From the NCBI RefSeq assembly GCF_022761115.1, contig NZ_JAKWJS010000001.1:1339470-1403469 (forward strand): DNA of 64,000 bases. Reading direction: 5' to 3'. The notes below the pieces were generated by a model, which had not been told where the DNA came from, searched no databases, and saw nothing but the letters and a program-made list of their open reading frames with translations. Below, one piece after another: positions 51,257-60,916 of this stretch. The DNA comes from Dyella sp. RRB7 (GTDB lineage Bacteria; Pseudomonadota; Gammaproteobacteria; Xanthomonadales; Rhodanobacteraceae). Positions within the stretch are counted from its first letter, which is position 1. The number at the start of each line of letters is the position of its first letter. A program made the position numbers and the translations under genes.

Positions 51257-52462
51257 ATGAGTCTTGCCCAACGCCGCATCCTGCTGGGCGTGTCCGGCGG
51301 CATTGCCGCCTACAAGTCCTGCGAGCTGGTCCGTCGCCTGCGCGACCTCGGTGCCGAGGTGCGTGTGGTGATGACCGAGGGCGCGACGCACTTCGTCAGC
51401 GCCACCACCTTCCAGGCGCTATCGGGGCAGCCGGTACGCACCAGTCTGTGGGATGCCGAAGCCGAAGCGGCCATGGGCCATATCGAACTGGCGCGCTGGG
51501 CCGAGCGCATCATCATTGCGCCGGCCAGCGCCGACCTGCTCGCCCGGCTCGCCCACGGCATGGCCAATGACTTGCTCACCACGGTGTGCCTGGCCAGTGC
51601 CGCGCCGGTCTATGTGGCGCCCGCGATGAACCAGCAGATGTGGGCGCACCCGGCGGTGCAGGCCAACATCGACACCTTGCGCCAGCGTGGCGTCCACCTG
51701 CTCGGTCCCGCCTCGGGCGACCAGGCCTGCGGCGATATCGGTTCGGGCCGCATGCTGGAACCGCTGGAGCTGCGCGAGGCCATCGTCGCCTCCTTCGGCA
51801 AGCCGGTGCTGCGTGGACTGAAAGTCGTGGTGAGCGCGGGCCCCACCTATGAAGACATCGACCCGGTGCGCTTCATCGGCAACCGCAGCTCTGGTCGCAT
51901 GGGCTTCGCCGTGGCCGAGGCCGCCGCGCAGGCGGGCGCCGAAGTGACCCTGGTGGCCGGGCCAGTGAGCCTTGCCACGCCGCCCGGCATCGCGCGTCGC
52001 GTCGATGTGCGCAGTGCCGTGCAGATGCGTGACGCCGTGCTGGCCGCCACCCCGCAGGCCGATATCTATATCGGCGCCGCCGCCGTGGGCGATTACCGCC
52101 CTGCCGAAGTGGCCGACCACAAGCTCAAGAAACACGACGGCGCCGCGCTGGAGCTGCACCTGACCGAGAACCCGGACATCCTCGCCACGCTGGCCGCGCA
52201 AACCGTGCGCCCTTTCCTGGTCGGATTCGCCGCCGAGACGCATGATGTGGCGCGATACGCGCGCGACAAACTCCAGCGCAAGGGATTGGACATGATTGCC
52301 GCCAACCAGGTGGGTAGTGGCCTCGGTTTCGAGGCCGACGACAATGCGCTGAATCTGTACTGGGCCGATGGCGCCGCCGAGCTGGCGCGCACCTCCAAGA
52401 CCGAGCTGGCGCGCCAGTTGGTGACCCAGGTGGCCGAGCGCTACCGGGCGGTGCGTGGATGA
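51257..52462 (+). CDS. coaBC: bifunctional phosphopantothenoylcysteine decarboxylase / phosphopantothenate-cysteine ligase
   Basis: A 401-residue fusion for two steps of coenzyme A synthesis. CoaC half (1-185): FMN-binding [47 protein letters not shown] and the substrate-flap cysteine in [13 protein letters not shown]. CoaB half (190-401): [40 protein letters not shown], and [11 protein letters not shown]. Overlaps dut by 4 nt (ATGA). Together coaBC-dut-algC is a recurrent order in Xanthomonadales and pseudomonads. Confidence 0.97.
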   Translation: MSLAQRRILLGVSGGIAAYKSCELVRRLRDLGAEVRVVMTEGATHFVSATTFQALSGQPVRTSLWDAEAEAAMGHIELARWAERIIIAPASADLLARLAHGMANDLLTTVCLASAAPVYVAPAMNQQMWAHPAVQANIDTLRQRGVHLLGPASGDQACGDIGSGRMLEPLELREAIVASFGKPVLRGLKVVVSAGPTYEDIDPVRFIGNRSSGRMGFAVAEAAAQAGAEVTLVAGPVSLATPPGIARRVDVRSAVQMRDAVLAATPQADIYIGAAAVGDYRPAEVADHKLKKHDGAALELHLTENPDILATLAAQTVRPFLVGFAAETHDVARYARDKLQRKGLDMIAANQVGSGLGFEADDNALNLYWADGAAELARTSKTELARQLVTQVAERYRAVRG

Positions 52463-52914
52463 TCGACGTCGAGCTGAAGATTCTCGACCCGCGCCTGGGC
52501 GATACCATTCCGCTGCCGCAGCCGGCGACATCGGGCAGCGCCGGTATGGACCTTCGCGCCGCCGTCGAGGCGCCGCTGACCCTGCAGCCGGGCGAAAGCG
52601 CCCTGGTGCCCAGTGGCATGGCCATCCATATCGGTGATCCGGGCTGGTGCGCGCTGATCGTGCCGCGCTCCGGCCTGGGCCATAAGCATGGCCTGGTCAT
52701 GGGCAACCTGGTCGGCGTCATCGATGCCGACTACCAGGGGCCGCTGATGATTTCGTGCTGGAATCGCGGCACGCAGCCGTACACCATCGCAGTGGGCGAT
52801 CGCATCGCCCAGCTGCTGCTGGTGCCGGTGGCGCAGGCGCGTCTGAAGGTGGTACAGGAGTTTGCGCCGTCGCAGAGGGGCGAGGGCGGATTCGGGTCGA
52901 CCGGGCTCAACTAG
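52459..52914 (+). CDS. dut: dUTP diphosphatase
   Basis: A 151-residue trimeric dUTPase with all five motifs: GSAGMDLRA, the serine-containing [33 protein letters not shown] and the C-terminal arm [11 protein letters not shown]. It hydrolyses dUTP to dUMP and pyrophosphate, keeping uracil out of DNA and feeding thymidylate synthesis. Translationally coupled to coaBC by the ATGA overlap. Confidence 0.97.
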   Translation: MIDVELKILDPRLGDTIPLPQPATSGSAGMDLRAAVEAPLTLQPGESALVPSGMAIHIGDPGWCALIVPRSGLGHKHGLVMGNLVGVIDADYQGPLMISCWNRGTQPYTIAVGDRIAQLLLVPVAQARLKVVQEFAPSQRGEGGFGSTGLN

Positions 52915-52965
52915 GCACAGCGTGCGGATGCCGCATGTGCCGGACAACCTGTGTGGGGACAGGGC

Positions 52966-55299
52966 ATGGCGAAGATCATGAGCATTGGCGGACGACCGTT
53001 GGCGGGAACCATCGAGTGGCGCCGCCTGTTGCCGTTGGCGGCGGGTACCTTGCTGCTGCTGCTGGGGCTCGCCTGCCTCTGGCAGACCTGGCTGATCGCC
53101 GACGAGGCTACCGCCAACGAGCGCGTGCATGCGGCGCAGAAACAGGCGGCCAAGGCGCTGGCGGACGAGATCGCCGGCGAGCGGGCGCGTGTCGCATCGG
53201 TGGTCGACACGCTGGATCCCGTCACCGTGGTGGCCGATCCCGCACAGGCCGCCGCCACCTTGCGCACCCGATTACCCCAGGCAGTCGCGGTGGATGCCTA
53301 CAGCGGCAGCCTGGATGAAGTACTGCACGCCAACTACCGCGTATTCGGCTACGGCAAGGCGGCCCAGCTGATGGCCGCCCAGACCGCCGATGGCGCGCCA
53401 TTGGCGCAAACCATCTATAGCGCCCAGGGCAGTCGGGTGTTGAGCCTGGTGCTGCCGGTGGGCAAGCCCACGCACCCGGTGGCCTGGGTCTGGGTGGCGC
53501 TGCCGTTCGGGCCGTTGCAGCAGCGCTTCGAGTCGGTCTCCCCCGCCGGCGGCCGGCTGGAGTTGCGCCAGGGCGATGATCGCGGCGATCTGCGCCTGCT
53601 GGCATCGGGCAGCCCGGCCGCTGAGCGCGAGTCGTCCGCCGGCGAGCCGGTGGTTGGCAGCACCCTGAGCGTGGTGGCAGCATTGCCGGCGGCTTACATC
53701 GTGCTGCCCCGCGTCTGGCTGTTGACCGGCGTGCTCGGGCTGCTGTGCCTGGGCGGTGGCTTTTACCTGCTGTGGCTGCGCAACCATCCGCGTCGGCAGC
53801 GCGCCGACGACGTCGAGGAGGCAATTCTGTCGGATCTGATCGAGTCACCCGCCGAGCCGGCCAAGCCGGTACCGGCTCCCCGCCTGGCCGCCGCCAAAGC
53901 GGAGCCTGCCGCACCCGTCACCGTTGATCCCACCATCTTCCGCGCCTATGACGTGCGCGGCGTGGTCGGCAAGTCGCTGACCAAGGACGTGGCCCGCATG
54001 TTGGGCCAGGCCATCGGCACGGTGATGCGCGAAAAGGGGCTGCCCGAAATCGTGGTGGGCCGCGATGGTCGCCTGTCCGGCCCGGAGCTGGCGGGGGCGT
54101 TGTCCGATGGCCTGCGCCTGGCTGGCATCGACGTGATCGACCTGGGCGCGGTGCCGACCCCGGTGGTCTATTACGCCGCCTATCGCTTCAACACGGGTTG
54201 CGGCGTAGCCGTTACCGGCAGCCACAACCCGCCGGAGTACAACGGCTTCAAGATCGTGGTCGGCGGCGAGACGTTGGCCGAAGGCGCGATCCAGGATCTC
54301 TACCAGCGCATCGCCTCCCACCAGCTGGAGGGCGACGGCAAGGGCAATCTGCGCCACGTCGATGTGGTGCCCGATTACATCGAGCGCATTACGTCCGACG
54401 TGCAGGCCGAACGCCGGCTGAGGGTGGTGGTCGACAGCGGCAATGGCATCGCGGGCGCAGTGGCGCCGCAGGTGCTCGAGGGCATCGGTTGCGAGGCGAT
54501 CCCGCTCTACTGCGATGTGGACGGCAGCTTCCCCAACCATCACCCCGATCCGTCCGATCCGCACAACCTGGAAGACCTGATCTTCGCGGTGAAGCAGACC
54601 GGCGCGGACCTGGGCATCGCCTTCGACGGCGATGGCGACCGCCTGGGCGTAGTCACCAAGGCAGGGGAGATCATCTTCCCCGACCGCACCCTCATGCTGT
54701 TCGCGCGCGACGTGCTGTCGCGCCAGCCGGGCGCCACCGTCATCTACGACGTGAAGTGCACCGGGCACCTCAAGGGCGTGATTCTCGACGCGGGCGGCAG
54801 CCCGCTGATGTGGCGCACCGGCCATTCGCTGATGAAGGCCAAGATGCGCGAAACCGGTGCGGAGCTGGCCGGCGAGATGAGCGGCCACTTCTTCTTCAAG
54901 GAGCGCTGGTACGGCTTTGACGACGGCATCTACGCAGGTGCGCGCCTGCTGGAGATCCTTGCCGGCGATCTGGAAGAACGCACGCCAGAGGAGATTTTCG
55001 CCACCTGCCCCAAGGGCGTGTCCACGCCCGAACTCAAGGTGGAGATGGCCGAGGGCGCGCACTACCGCTTTATCGAGAAGTTCCGCCAGCAGGCCAGCTT
55101 CGGCGATGCCACGCTCACCACCATCGATGGCGTGCGTGCCGACTGGCCGGACGGCTGGGGCCTGGTGCGGCCCTCCAATACCACGCCCATCCTGGTGCTG
55201 CGCTTCGATGCCGACAACGCCGCGGCGCTGGCCCGCATCGAGAATGTTTTCCGCGAGCAGCTGCTGGCGGTCGATCCGTCGCTGAAGCTGCCGTTCTGA
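52966..55299 (+). CDS. algC: phosphomannomutase/phosphoglucomutase, membrane-anchored long form
   Basis: A 777-residue protein. Residues about 20-45 and 250-275 are membrane helices flanking a periplasmic-type region of about 200 residues; the last 460 residues are a complete alpha-D-phosphohexomutase: catalytic Ser419 in VTGSHNPPEYNGFK, metal-binding DGDGDRLG, sugar-binding GEMSGHFFF and phosphate-binding RPSNTTP. It interconverts hexose-6- and -1-phosphates for exopolysaccharide and LPS. Long AlgC forms of this sort are known in pseudomonads and relatives; the role of the N-terminal part is unknown. ATG 52966 is favoured over GTG 52951. 51 nt after dut. Confidence 0.93.
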   Translation: MAKIMSIGGRPLAGTIEWRRLLPLAAGTLLLLLGLACLWQTWLIADEATANERVHAAQKQAAKALADEIAGERARVASVVDTLDPVTVVADPAQAAATLRTRLPQAVAVDAYSGSLDEVLHANYRVFGYGKAAQLMAAQTADGAPLAQTIYSAQGSRVLSLVLPVGKPTHPVAWVWVALPFGPLQQRFESVSPAGGRLELRQGDDRGDLRLLASGSPAAERESSAGEPVVGSTLSVVAALPAAYIVLPRVWLLTGVLGLLCLGGGFYLLWLRNHPRRQRADDVEEAILSDLIESPAEPAKPVPAPRLAAAKAEPAAPVTVDPTIFRAYDVRGVVGKSLTKDVARMLGQAIGTVMREKGLPEIVVGRDGRLSGPELAGALSDGLRLAGIDVIDLGAVPTPVVYYAAYRFNTGCGVAVTGSHNPPEYNGFKIVVGGETLAEGAIQDLYQRIASHQLEGDGKGNLRHVDVVPDYIERITSDVQAERRLRVVVDSGNGIAGAVAPQVLEGIGCEAIPLYCDVDGSFPNHHPDPSDPHNLEDLIFAVKQTGADLGIAFDGDGDRLGVVTKAGEIIFPDRTLMLFARDVLSRQPGATVIYDVKCTGHLKGVILDAGGSPLMWRTGHSLMKAKMRETGAELAGEMSGHFFFKERWYGFDDGIYAGARLLEILAGDLEERTPEEIFATCPKGVSTPELKVEMAEGAHYRFIEKFRQQASFGDATLTTIDGVRADWPDGWGLVRPSNTTPILVLRFDADNAAALARIENVFREQLLAVDPSLKLPF

Positions 55300-55304
55300 A
55301 CGCC

Positions 55305-55329
55305 GAAGGCCCGGCAGAACCGGGCCTTC
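55305..55329 (+). terminator. hairpin after algC
   Basis: GAAGGCCCGG (55305-55314), loop CAGAA, CCGGGCCTTC (55320-55329): a perfect 10-bp stem 5 nt past the algC stop. The T-run is minimal, so efficiency is uncertain. Confidence 0.7.
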
Positions 55330-55363
55330 TCGCTAGCTGGACAGCTTCCCGAGGAGCGCTGCC

Positions 55364-56017
55364 TTACTGTCCCTGCTGGCTCTTGTCCTGCGCCGCCTTC
55401 AACTCGCGGTAGTGCTGCAGGTCTTGCGCATTCTTCTGCGCGGCGGCATCGCGGGCGGTCCGCTCGTGTTCGAGCAGGTCGCGCTGCTTGGCCACCACGT
55501 CGCGCTGCTTGGCAATGCTGTCGTTGAGGAGCTTAGGTACCGGCTGCTTGGCACGCTCCAGATCGCCGGCGCGGGTGAGCAGGTCCGTCAGCGCCTTTTC
55601 CTGGGTGCGCATATTGGCCTGCGTGGTGGTGATCTGCTGGTCGATGCTGTCCAGCTGCAACTGCTGTCCGGCCTTGTAGGCATCCTCGGTGGGATAGGCG
55701 GCCAGCATCTGCGCGTCGGCACGCTGGCGCTCCTGTGCGGCGTGCTGTTCCGCGGCCTGCTGGTCGGCCAGCTTCTGCGCGGCGGCGCGTTCTTCCGGGT
55801 TGAGCTGGCGGTCGACGTGCTGCACCACCAGGCCACGATCGTTGACGAGGTCGTAGCCGTACTTCAAGGCATCCGCGGTGAGGCTGTCGCTGTAATGCGG
55901 CAGGCCGCTCGGGTCCTTCCAGCGATAGCGGAAACTGCTGGATGTGGTTTTCTGTGCCTGCGCGTGCAGGCCGCCGGTCAGCGCAAGCATCGCGATGACG
56001 ATAAGTGTTTTACGCAT
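55364..56017 (-). CDS. DUF4124 domain exported protein with coiled coil
   Basis: A 217-residue secreted protein: signal peptide MRKTLIVIAMLALTGGLHAQA, a DUF4124 segment (FRYRWKDPSGLPHYSDSLTADAL), then a long Gln/Ala/Glu-rich coiled coil (about residues 65-210, EERAAAQKLADQQAAEQHAAQERQRADAQ...). ATG 56017 is chosen since AAGGGGG lies 6 nt upstream. Periplasmic; function of DUF4124 is unknown. It converges on algC. Confidence 0.82.
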   Translation of the reverse strand: MRKTLIVIAMLALTGGLHAQAQKTTSSSFRYRWKDPSGLPHYSDSLTADALKYGYDLVNDRGLVVQHVDRQLNPEERAAAQKLADQQAAEQHAAQERQRADAQMLAAYPTEDAYKAGQQLQLDSIDQQITTTQANMRTQEKALTDLLTRAGDLERAKQPVPKLLNDSIAKQRDVVAKQRDLLEHERTARDAAAQKNAQDLQHYRELKAAQDKSQQGQ

Positions 56018-56126
56018 GAAATCCCCCTTGTCGGCGAAGTATAGCCGGCAGGACCAGTGACGCTTACGACGTTGCCATGGCGTCGGTGTTCCTAGTGTGA
56101 CCGGCTTCGCCAAGAGGCGCAGGTCA

Positions 56127-56774
56127 TCAGCCGCTCACGCCGTATCGTTCGCGGTAAGACACCAGCCGCTGGTGTTCGCCGGCCAGTTCCGGACGCTCGC
56201 CGGCATAAGCCAGCACGTCGCCGAGGCTGGTGATGGCGATGACGGGAATGCCGAATTCCGCCGTCACTTCCTGCGCGGCGGACAGCGCGCCCTGGCCGCG
56301 CTCCTGGCGATCGAGCGCAATCAGCACGCCGGCCGGCGTGGCGCCCTGGGCGCGAATCAGCGCCAGCGATTCGCGCACCGCCGTACCCGCCGTCATCACG
56401 TCATCCACGATCAGCACGCGTCCCTGCAGCGGCGCGCCCACCAGCACGCCGCCTTCGCCATGGTCCTTGGCTTCCTTGCGGTTGTAGGCCCAGGGCAGGT
56501 CGCGGGCATGCTGGTCGGCCAGTGCGATGGCGGTGGCAGCGGCCAGCGCGATGCCCTTGTAGGCCGGCCCGAACAGCATGTCGACCTCGATGCCCGCGTT
56601 CACCACCGCCGCCGCATAGGCACGGCCCAGCTGGGCCAGCGCGGCGCCGGAATCGATGCGTCCCATATTGAAGAAGTAGGGGCTCTGGCGGCCGGATTTG
56701 AGCGTGAAGTCGCCAAAACGCAGCACTTCGCGCTGCAGGGTGAGCTCGATGAAGTCGCGCTGGTAGTCGTGCAC
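56127..56774 (-). CDS. pyrE: orotate phosphoribosyltransferase
   Basis: A 215-residue enzyme of pyrimidine synthesis forming OMP from orotate and PRPP. Seen: [50 protein letters not shown] (catalytic lysines) and the PRPP site [14 protein letters not shown]. Starts at GTG 56774, no strong ribosome site. Twenty-three nt downstream of the GNAT gene on the same strand. Confidence 0.96.
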   Translation of the reverse strand: MHDYQRDFIELTLQREVLRFGDFTLKSGRQSPYFFNMGRIDSGAALAQLGRAYAAAVVNAGIEVDMLFGPAYKGIALAAATAIALADQHARDLPWAYNRKEAKDHGEGGVLVGAPLQGRVLIVDDVMTAGTAVRESLALIRAQGATPAGVLIALDRQERGQGALSAAQEVTAEFGIPVIAITSLGDVLAYAGERPELAGEHQRLVSYRERYGVSG

Positions 56775-56797
56775 GGCGGGGTCTCTCGATGGAAAGG

Positions 56798-57295
56798 TCA
56801 GGGGGCGAGGGCGCGCACCATCAGGTGCTGCGGCCCGGAACGCCCGCCATGGTACAACTCCCCGGTATCCACGAAGCCCGCCCGGCGGTAGAGCGCGATG
56901 CCCGCGGTGTTGCGGGTGTTCACGGTCAGGGCAAGGTCGTGCGCAGCGGGGTGGCGTTGCAGCAGGTCATCCACCAGCGCCGTCAGCGCGAGCGTGGCCA
57001 GTCCACGGCGCTGCCAGCGGGCATCGATGAAGAACGAACGCAGCCCCAGCGTGGGGCGTGGGAAATCGCGGTCGGCGATGCAGCCCGGCTGGGTTTCGAT
57101 GCGATAGAAACCGATCGGCGCGCCATCGCAAAGAATCGCCATGGCTTCGCTGCCGCCACAAAGCTCGGCATCGGCCAGCGTCACGGCGATCGGGCTGACA
57201 AAGGGTTGCTGCGTTTCGTGCACGGCAAGCTGCAGCAGTGCGGGCCGCAGCGCGGCATGCACGGGTGCGACGCGAATATCGGGGTGGGCGGGCAT
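56798..57295 (-). CDS. GNAT family N-acetyltransferase
   Basis: A 165-residue acetyltransferase. The acetyl-CoA motif [28 protein letters not shown] (Q-x-x-G-x-A type) and the C-terminal [32 protein letters not shown] are clear. Acceptor unknown. It precedes pyrE in the same direction and diverges from xthA by 34 nt, so the two share a very short promoter interval. Confidence 0.88.
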   Translation of the reverse strand: MPAHPDIRVAPVHAALRPALLQLAVHETQQPFVSPIAVTLADAELCGGSEAMAILCDGAPIGFYRIETQPGCIADRDFPRPTLGLRSFFIDARWQRRGLATLALTALVDDLLQRHPAAHDLALTVNTRNTAGIALYRRAGFVDTGELYHGGRSGPQHLMVRALAP

Positions 57296-57329
57296 GGTTG
57301 CTATGATGGCGCATCACCTGGGAGTCCGC

Positions 57330-58100
57330 ATGCGCATCATCAGCCTCAACGCCAATGGCATTCGTTCGGCCGCCACCAAGGGCGTGTTCGAGTGGTTGCG
57401 TCACCAGAAGGCGGATGTGGTCTGCCTGCAGGAGACCAAGGCGCAGGAAGATCAACTCACCGACCCGATGTTCCGCCCGGATGGCTCGCATTGTTTTTAC
57501 CGTGACGCCACCAGCAAGAAGGGCTATAGCGGCGTGGCCATCTATGCCAAGCGCGAGCCCGACGAGGTGCGCACCGAACTGGGCTGGGACGAATTCGACA
57601 ACGAGGGACGCTATATCGAGGCGCGCTTCGGCAAGCTGAGCGTGGTATCGCTGTACGTGCCGTCGGGCTCCTCGGGCGAAGAACGCCAGCAGTTCAAGTT
57701 CAAGGTGATGGACTGGATCAGGCCGATCTTCGACCAGTGGCTCAAGAGCGGCCGCGACTACGTGTTGTGCGGCGACTGGAACATCGTGCGCAGCGAGCTG
57801 GACATCAAGAACTGGCGCTCCAACCAGAAGAACTCCGGCTGCCTGCCCGAGGAACGCGCCTGGCTCAACGACCTGATCGAACAGCGCGGCTGGGTCGACA
57901 GCTATCGCACGCTCAACCCCACCGGCGAGGACTACACCTGGTGGTCCAACCGTGGCCAGGCGCGCGCCAACAACGTGGGGTGGCGCATCGACTACCAGAT
58001 CGTGACGCCCTCGCTGCAAAAGCGCCTGAAGCACTGCTCGATCTATCGCGACGAGCGCTTCTCCGACCACGCGCCTTATACGGTCGATTATGCCGACTGA
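57330..58100 (+). CDS. xthA: exodeoxyribonuclease III / AP endonuclease
   Basis: A 256-residue endonuclease/exonuclease/phosphatase-fold enzyme: LNANGIRSA, CLQETKAQ (metal-binding Glu), GYSGVAIY, CGDWNIVRSELDIKN, SDHAPY with the catalytic His. Involved in base-excision repair, cutting at abasic sites. GGGAG lies 5-6 nt before ATG 57330. Overlaps the AmpG-like gene by 11 nt. Closest in size to ExoA/XthA2-type enzymes. Confidence 0.94.
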   Translation: MRIISLNANGIRSAATKGVFEWLRHQKADVVCLQETKAQEDQLTDPMFRPDGSHCFYRDATSKKGYSGVAIYAKREPDEVRTELGWDEFDNEGRYIEARFGKLSVVSLYVPSGSSGEERQQFKFKVMDWIRPIFDQWLKSGRDYVLCGDWNIVRSELDIKNWRSNQKNSGCLPEERAWLNDLIEQRGWVDSYRTLNPTGEDYTWWSNRGQARANNVGWRIDYQIVTPSLQKRLKHCSIYRDERFSDHAPYTVDYAD

Positions 58101-59400
58101 GGTGGGTGGGGCGGCGACGTCCAAGCCATCGGTCTGGCACTCGTTTGCCGAACCGGCGGCATGGACGATGTGCCTGCTCGGGTTTTCCTCCGGGCTGCCG
58201 TTCCTGCTGGTGTCCGTCACGCTTTCGCTCTGGTTGAAGGAAGACGGCCTCGCGCTGAAGAACGTCACGATGATCGCCAGCGCGGGCTTGAGCTATGCGC
58301 TCAAGTTTCTGTGGGCGCCCCTGTTGGACCATTGGCGGCTGCCGCTATTCAAGCGGCTAGGCCGACGTCGCGGCTGGCTGTTGTTCGCCCAGTTGGGCGT
58401 GCTCTGCGGACTCCTGCTGATGGCGCTGTTCACGCCCTATCGGCTGCAGCCTTTTGTGCTGGCGACGTTGCTGGTGGCATTTATGGGGGCAACGCAGGAC
58501 ATCGCCATCGACGCCTATCGCATTGAGATCGCGCCGCCCGCCGCCCAGGGCGCGCTGGTGGCGACTTATGCGCTGGGCTATCGGTTGGGCCTGCTGTTGG
58601 CCGGTGCGATTGCGCTGATTCTGGCCGACCATATCGCCTGGTCATGGATCTATGTGCTGATGGCGGCAGCGATGGCGGTGCCGATAGTCACCACGATCCT
58701 GATGCGTGAGCCGGCCATCGCCTGTTCGACGCCGCGGGGTTGGCGCATGGCGATGCGCGAGAGCGTGATCGATCCGTTCACCGACTTCTTCCGCCGCTAC
58801 GGTTGGCCGCTCGCAGGTCTCACGCTGCTGTTCATCCTGTTGTTCAAGCTGCCTGAGCAGTCCATTGGCACCATCTTCAATCCGTTCATGCGCGACATGG
58901 GCTTCAGCAAGACCGAGATCGGCGCGGTGACCAAGATCTACGGTGTCTGGGTCGGCATCGCGGGTGCTTTCGTCGGCGGCGCGGCGGTCGCCCGCTGGGG
59001 GGCCTGGCGTACCTTGGGTGTGTGCATCGTGCTGGAGGGCTGCAGCAACCTGTTGTACCTGATGCTGCTTGGGCACCATGGGAACCTCGCCCTGTTGACG
59101 GTGGCGATTTCCGGGCAGAACTTTGCCGAGGGTCTGCTGGGACCGCCGACGGTGGCCTTCCTCTCGTTGCTGGTGAACCGCCAGCACACGGCCACGCAAT
59201 ATGCGTTGCTGAGTTCATTGGTGAACCTGCCGGGTAAAGTGCTGGGATTCTTTGCGGGTGGCCTCGTCGCCGTGATGGGTTATGGCGGCTACTTCGCCAT
59301 TACCGTGGTCTCGATGCTGCCGGCGATGCTGCTGTTCGCCGGCCTGTGGTCGTATTTCGGTCGCGAACGCCCGCGTGAGGAGAGCACCCCGGCAGGGTGA
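58090..59400 (+). CDS. ampG: AmpG-family muropeptide MFS transporter
   Basis: A 436-residue major-facilitator protein with about twelve helices. AmpG features: LGFSSGLPFLLVSVTLSLWLK at the start, KFLWAPLLDHWRLP with R-x-x-x-x-K/R-x-x-G-R-R-R-G-W, MGATQDIAIDAYRIE, and FKLPEQSIGTIFNPFMRDMGFSKTEIGAV. AmpG imports GlcNAc-anhydroMurNAc peptides into the cytoplasm for peptidoglycan recycling. The gene starts inside the xthA 3' end. anmK, which phosphorylates the released anhydroMurNAc, is 0.4 kb downstream on the opposite strand. Confidence 0.88.
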   Translation: MPTEVGGAATSKPSVWHSFAEPAAWTMCLLGFSSGLPFLLVSVTLSLWLKEDGLALKNVTMIASAGLSYALKFLWAPLLDHWRLPLFKRLGRRRGWLLFAQLGVLCGLLLMALFTPYRLQPFVLATLLVAFMGATQDIAIDAYRIEIAPPAAQGALVATYALGYRLGLLLAGAIALILADHIAWSWIYVLMAAAMAVPIVTTILMREPAIACSTPRGWRMAMRESVIDPFTDFFRRYGWPLAGLTLLFILLFKLPEQSIGTIFNPFMRDMGFSKTEIGAVTKIYGVWVGIAGAFVGGAAVARWGAWRTLGVCIVLEGCSNLLYLMLLGHHGNLALLTVAISGQNFAEGLLGPPTVAFLSLLVNRQHTATQYALLSSLVNLPGKVLGFFAGGLVAVMGYGGYFAITVVSMLPAMLLFAGLWSYFGRERPREESTPAG

Positions 59401-59497
59401 CGGCGCCGTGAAAATCAGCCAAGTGGTCGATAGTCCCCAAAATTCCGCTGTGCCAAGATAGCTCTCACAGGGGGTTTATGACTGGGAGGGGGAGTCC

Positions 59498-59794
59498 GTG
59501 CCGGACCTCGTCATACGCCATATCGACAGCTTCATGGCCGACCGCATCAAGGCGCTGGCCAAAGAGCGACAGTGGTCCATCAATGACGTGGTGCTGCATG
59601 CGCTGCGCCATGGCCTTGGCATGGCCTCGACCAACCTGTTTGCGGAAACCATGCTCGATCCGGGCGACCTGACCACCTTGGCCGGCTCGTGGGACGCCAA
59701 GGAAAAAGCCGCATTCATGGAAGCCATGCAGGCGCTTTCGCGCACCACGCCGACGCAGCTGGCCCCGGGCAACCAACTGCTGGGCGATGACTGA
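59498..59794 (+). CDS. ribbon-helix-helix (FitA/Arc-like) small protein
   Basis: A 98-residue protein starting at GTG 59498 behind a strong ribosome site (GGGAGGGGGAG). Residues 1-45 fit the ribbon-helix-helix pattern (PDLVIRHIDSFMADRIKALAKERQWSINDVVLHALRHGL), as in FitA-type antitoxins and Arc. The C-terminal 50 residues are acidic and may bind a partner. No PIN-domain toxin or other candidate toxin follows: anmK lies convergent 3 nt away. So it is an orphan DNA-binding regulator or a stranded antitoxin. Confidence 0.72.
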   Translation: MPDLVIRHIDSFMADRIKALAKERQWSINDVVLHALRHGLGMASTNLFAETMLDPGDLTTLAGSWDAKEKAAFMEAMQALSRTTPTQLAPGNQLLGDD

Positions 59795-59797
59795 CGA

Positions 59798-60910
59798 CTA
59801 GCGAGGCGCGGGATAGATCGCGCCGAGCACGCGGGGGCCACGCGCACCTGTCACCGCGGGCAGGTTGCCGGGCAGGCCGAGCAGGCGCTGGCGCGCCAGC
59901 CAGGCGAACGCGGTGGCTTCCAGGTAATCCGGATCGATGCCGTGTTCGGCGGTGCTACGCAGCTGGCGCGGTACCAGCCGCTCGCCAAGCCGCTGCATCA
60001 GCACGCCGTTATGCACACCGCCACCACAGGCGAGCACGTCGGCGGCGTCGGGCGCGTGGCGCTCAATGGCCTCGATGACACTACGGGCGGACAGCTCAAG
60101 CAACGTCGCCTGGACATCGACAGGCGATAGCGAGGCGACACGCGCATGTGCCTCCAGCCACGCCAGGTGGAAATGTTCGCGCCCCGTGCTCTTGGGTGGC
60201 GGCAGGGTGAAGTACGGGTCGGCCAGCAAGTCTTGCAGCAGGGCCTCATCGACCCGGCCGGAGGCGGCGAAGGCACCCTCCGCATCGAACGGCACCCCGC
60301 GATGACGCAGGCACCAGGCATCCATCAGGCCATTGGCCGGCCCGGTGTCGAAACCAAACACCGTGCCGTCCGCGCCCAGCACCGTGATATTGGCGATGCC
60401 GCCGAGATTGAGCACCACGCGCGTGCGGTCGGGGCGCGCCAGCAACATCGCGTGCACGGCCGGCAGCAAGGGCGCACCCTGGCCGCCCGCGGCCACGTCG
60501 GCGCGACGGAAGTCGGCGACCACATCGACGCCGCAACGCTCGGCGATCACCGACGGGTCGCCCACCTGCAGGGTGAAGGGGAACGCGCCGGCAGGGCGGT
60601 GCCGCAAGGTCTGGCCATGCGAGCCGATCGCCCGTACCGCGGCCGAACCATTGCGTGCCAGCAGTTGTTGGGCGGCCTCGGCAAAGCAGTGGCCGATCGC
60701 GACATCCAGTCGGCCATAGGCATCGAGGTCCAGCCGGGTCTCGTCCTGTGCCACCGCGAGGATGCGCTCGCGCAGTTCCGGCGGCCAGGGATGCGTCAGC
60801 GCATCCACCAATTGCGGCAGGTCGTTGTCGAAGCGCACCAGTGCGGCATCGATGCCGTCGGCGCTGGTGCCGGAGATCAGGCCGAGGTAAAGCGCTGAAG
60901 CATCATTCAC
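59798..60910 (-). CDS. anmK: anhydro-N-acetylmuramic acid kinase
   Basis: A 370-residue kinase of the sugar-kinase/actin fold: N-terminal phosphate loop [60 protein letters not shown], and [11 protein letters not shown]. It phosphorylates and hydrolyses 1,6-anhydroMurNAc in peptidoglycan recycling. Start is GTG 60910, 6 nt after the M23 peptidase stop, so the two are co-transcribed. Confidence 0.95.
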   Translation of the reverse strand: MNDASALYLGLISGTSADGIDAALVRFDNDLPQLVDALTHPWPPELRERILAVAQDETRLDLDAYGRLDVAIGHCFAEAAQQLLARNGSAAVRAIGSHGQTLRHRPAGAFPFTLQVGDPSVIAERCGVDVVADFRRADVAAGGQGAPLLPAVHAMLLARPDRTRVVLNLGGIANITVLGADGTVFGFDTGPANGLMDAWCLRHRGVPFDAEGAFAASGRVDEALLQDLLADPYFTLPPPKSTGREHFHLAWLEAHARVASLSPVDVQATLLELSARSVIEAIERHAPDAADVLACGGGVHNGVLMQRLGERLVPRQLRSTAEHGIDPDYLEATAFAWLARQRLLGLPGNLPAVTGARGPRVLGAIYPAPR

Positions 60911-60916
60911 GTCGGA

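Noticed and set aside
59498..59797. Toxin-antitoxin module
   Set aside because: Only the antitoxin-like half is present; the 3-nt gap to the convergent anmK leaves no space for a toxin.
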